A DNA stretch of 6,529 nt, from the NCBI GenBank assembly GCA_039188505.1, contig JBCCZC010000330.1, positions 1 to 6,529 of the forward strand, read 5' to 3'. The position numbers and the translations under genes were made by a program. Below the pieces are notes generated by a model. That model saw nothing but the letters and a program-made list of their open reading frames with translations. It was not told the origin of the DNA and made no database searches. Below, piece after piece: positions 5,485 through 6,529 of the stretch (its first letter is position 1; each line of letters starts with the position of its first letter). Source of the stretch: JBCCZC01 sp039188505. Its GTDB lineage: Bacteria > Pseudomonadota > Gammaproteobacteria > Xanthomonadales > SZUA-38.

Positions 5485-6529
5485 ATGGCCGCTGGCTTGC
5501 GCGTACTGACCCTCACAACCGCCTTCTTCGTCACCCTGCTGGCATCGATCGCAACGGCGCAGCCATCCAACCCGATCGAGGTCAGCCATCTGAGCGGCAG
5601 CGTCTTCCTGGCGCCGGGCTATCGGACCTGGCACCACGAGGACGGCGATAGCACCCTGGCCGACGCGATAGCCGCGTTGGCAGACGAGCAGTTCGGGCCG
5701 CCACCGGTCAACATCGATCGCGGGTCCACCGGCCTGCTGCCGGGTAGCCTCTGGGCTCACTTCACGCTGGCGAACGCGGCCGAGACGGCCATCACGGTCC
5801 ATCTCGAGTACGTTGACCATCAGCTCCTGTATCTGCGGGCCTACCAGCGATCGGGCGCGGCGGACTTCGTGCCGCTTGCGGACCTGGCGATGGAGCAGCC
5901 CTTCGACCAGCGCCTGGTCGCGCACCCGCGCCTCGTGATTCCGGCGACGGTTGGCCCCGGCGAGTCGATGGAGCTGCTGGTCCAGTACGAATCCAACGTC
6001 GACGGCGGATTTGTTTTCCCGAACCTGCGCGTCTGGGCGCCGGAGGTCCTCCGCCAGCAGCAGTCGCTCGAGACCGCGGGGATGGCCGTGGTGCTCGGTG
6101 GGATCCTGATGATGGCGGTCGTTGCCGTGGTCATTGGTGTCGCGACCGGGGACCGGATCTTCTACGGCTACAGCATCTACGCGCTGAGCAAGATCACGGT
6201 CTGGGCCACGGTGCTCGGCTTCACCCACCAGTTCCTGCTGCGGGACCACTTCGACTGGCACTACATGTCGATCGCCGGTGCGTTCTCGATCATCGCGGGC
6301 ACCTGGTTCGCGCGGGCTTTCTTGCAGTCACGCAAGCACCTGCCGCGCTTCGACTACGCCCTGATCGTCATGCTGGTGAACGCCGCCGTGCTCGTTTTCG
6401 CCGCTGTCGCAGGCCTCACGACGCTGGAGGTCCTGTCGATCACGCTGGCGCTGCTCATGTACCCGCTGATCGTGGTGGCCGCGCTGCTGCGCTGGCGCCA
6501 GGGTTCCCAGGAGGCGCTCGTCTTCGCCG
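5485..6529 (+). CDS. 7TM-DISM membrane sensor protein (3' end outside window)
   Basis: 348 residues are visible and the frame runs off the right edge. Residues 1-25 are a signal peptide with a predicted cut after ATA (Ala25). Residues about 45-190 match the periplasmic 7TMR-DISMED2 sensing domain, a beta-sandwich thought to bind carbohydrate-like ligands: SLWAHFTLANAAE, HLEYVDHQLLYLRAY, and the closing FPNLRVWAPEVL. Membrane helices lie at about 199-220, 229-250, 262-279, 291-312 and 315-335. RWRQGSQEALVFA then resembles the lead into helix 6, so the 7TM unit continues past the edge. The family usually ends in a GGDEF, histidine kinase or phosphatase domain; none is visible, so the output is unknown. 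The ATG at 5485 follows an in-frame stop at 5464-5466; a TTG at 5479 is the only other upstream choice. The ribosome-binding site is weak. It may be cotranscribed with the glycosyltransferase 88 bases upstream, though two hairpins lie between. Confidence 0.88.
   Translation, partial: MAAGLRVLTLTTAFFVTLLASIATAQPSNPIEVSHLSGSVFLAPGYRTWHHEDGDSTLADAIAALADEQFGPPPVNIDRGSTGLLPGSLWAHFTLANAAETAITVHLEYVDHQLLYLRAYQRSGAADFVPLADLAMEQPFDQRLVAHPRLVIPATVGPGESMELLVQYESNVDGGFVFPNLRVWAPEVLRQQQSLETAGMAVVLGGILMMAVVAVVIGVATGDRIFYGYSIYALSKITVWATVLGFTHQFLLRDHFDWHYMSIAGAFSIIAGTWFARAFLQSRKHLPRFDYALIVMLVNAAVLVFAAVAGLTTLEVLSITLALLMYPLIVVAALLRWRQGSQEALVFA

Noticed and set aside
5466..5651. ATG at 5466 as a start for the sensor gene
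   Set aside because: It is in a different frame, which closes by 5651, and it does not encode a signal peptide; the 5485 frame does.
5434..6261. 275-codon minus-strand open frame
   Set aside because: It is antisense to the 7TM-DISM gene, whose signal peptide, sensing domain and helices are convincing. The antisense product is charged and featureless.

Overview
The window is GC-rich and densely coding. It looks like the chromosome of a high-GC gammaproteobacterium, perhaps from the Xanthomonadales/Wenzhouxiangella/Chromatiales area. I infer this from gene content: a TolB-like/TPR protein with an 'ELKRRNVFRVA' start, an exported amidohydrolase with an 'NDRGRGP' N-terminal domain, a short GT2 and a 7TM-DISM sensor. 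No rRNA, tRNA, CRISPR, transposon or phage genes are visible, so this is not an obvious mobile island.

Minus-strand block (4512 down to 1). Four genes point left. First is an exported metal-dependent amidohydrolase (4512-2503) with a complete HxH/K/H/H/D metal set. Four bases after its stop comes a PaaI-type hotdog thioesterase (2498-2031). After a 69-base gap holding a promoter-like extended -10 come two related membrane genes. The first is a 147-residue protein of only three transmembrane helices (1961-1518). The second is a large protein with the same three-helix start followed by a TolB/FlgO-like domain and TPR repeats (1499 to beyond the left edge). They are in the same frame, with 18 bases from the stop of one to the GTG of the next. 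The short gene therefore looks like a stand-alone copy of the N-terminal membrane module of its neighbour.

Divergent region (4513-4640). This 128-base stretch separates the amidohydrolase from the plus-strand genes and holds one promoter-like -10 facing each way. The leftward one shares an exact 12-mer, CTGCTATGATCC, with the promoter-like site before the 147-residue gene.

Plus-strand block (4641 to the right edge). A DPM1/ArnC-like family 2 glycosyltransferase without a C-terminal membrane anchor (4641-5396) is followed by an 88-base gap with two hairpin-forming inverted repeats. Next is a 7TM-DISM sensor protein (5485 to beyond the right edge) with a signal peptide, a periplasmic sensing domain and at least five membrane helices. 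Its output domain lies outside the window.

The genes do not form one recognisable pathway. The amidohydrolase and thioesterase are probably co-translated, and the two three-helix genes are a tandem family pair. I see no strong case for a wholly new system. The best leads are the split three-helix module, the shared promoter 12-mer, and the inverted repeat enclosing a -10-like box before the sensor gene.
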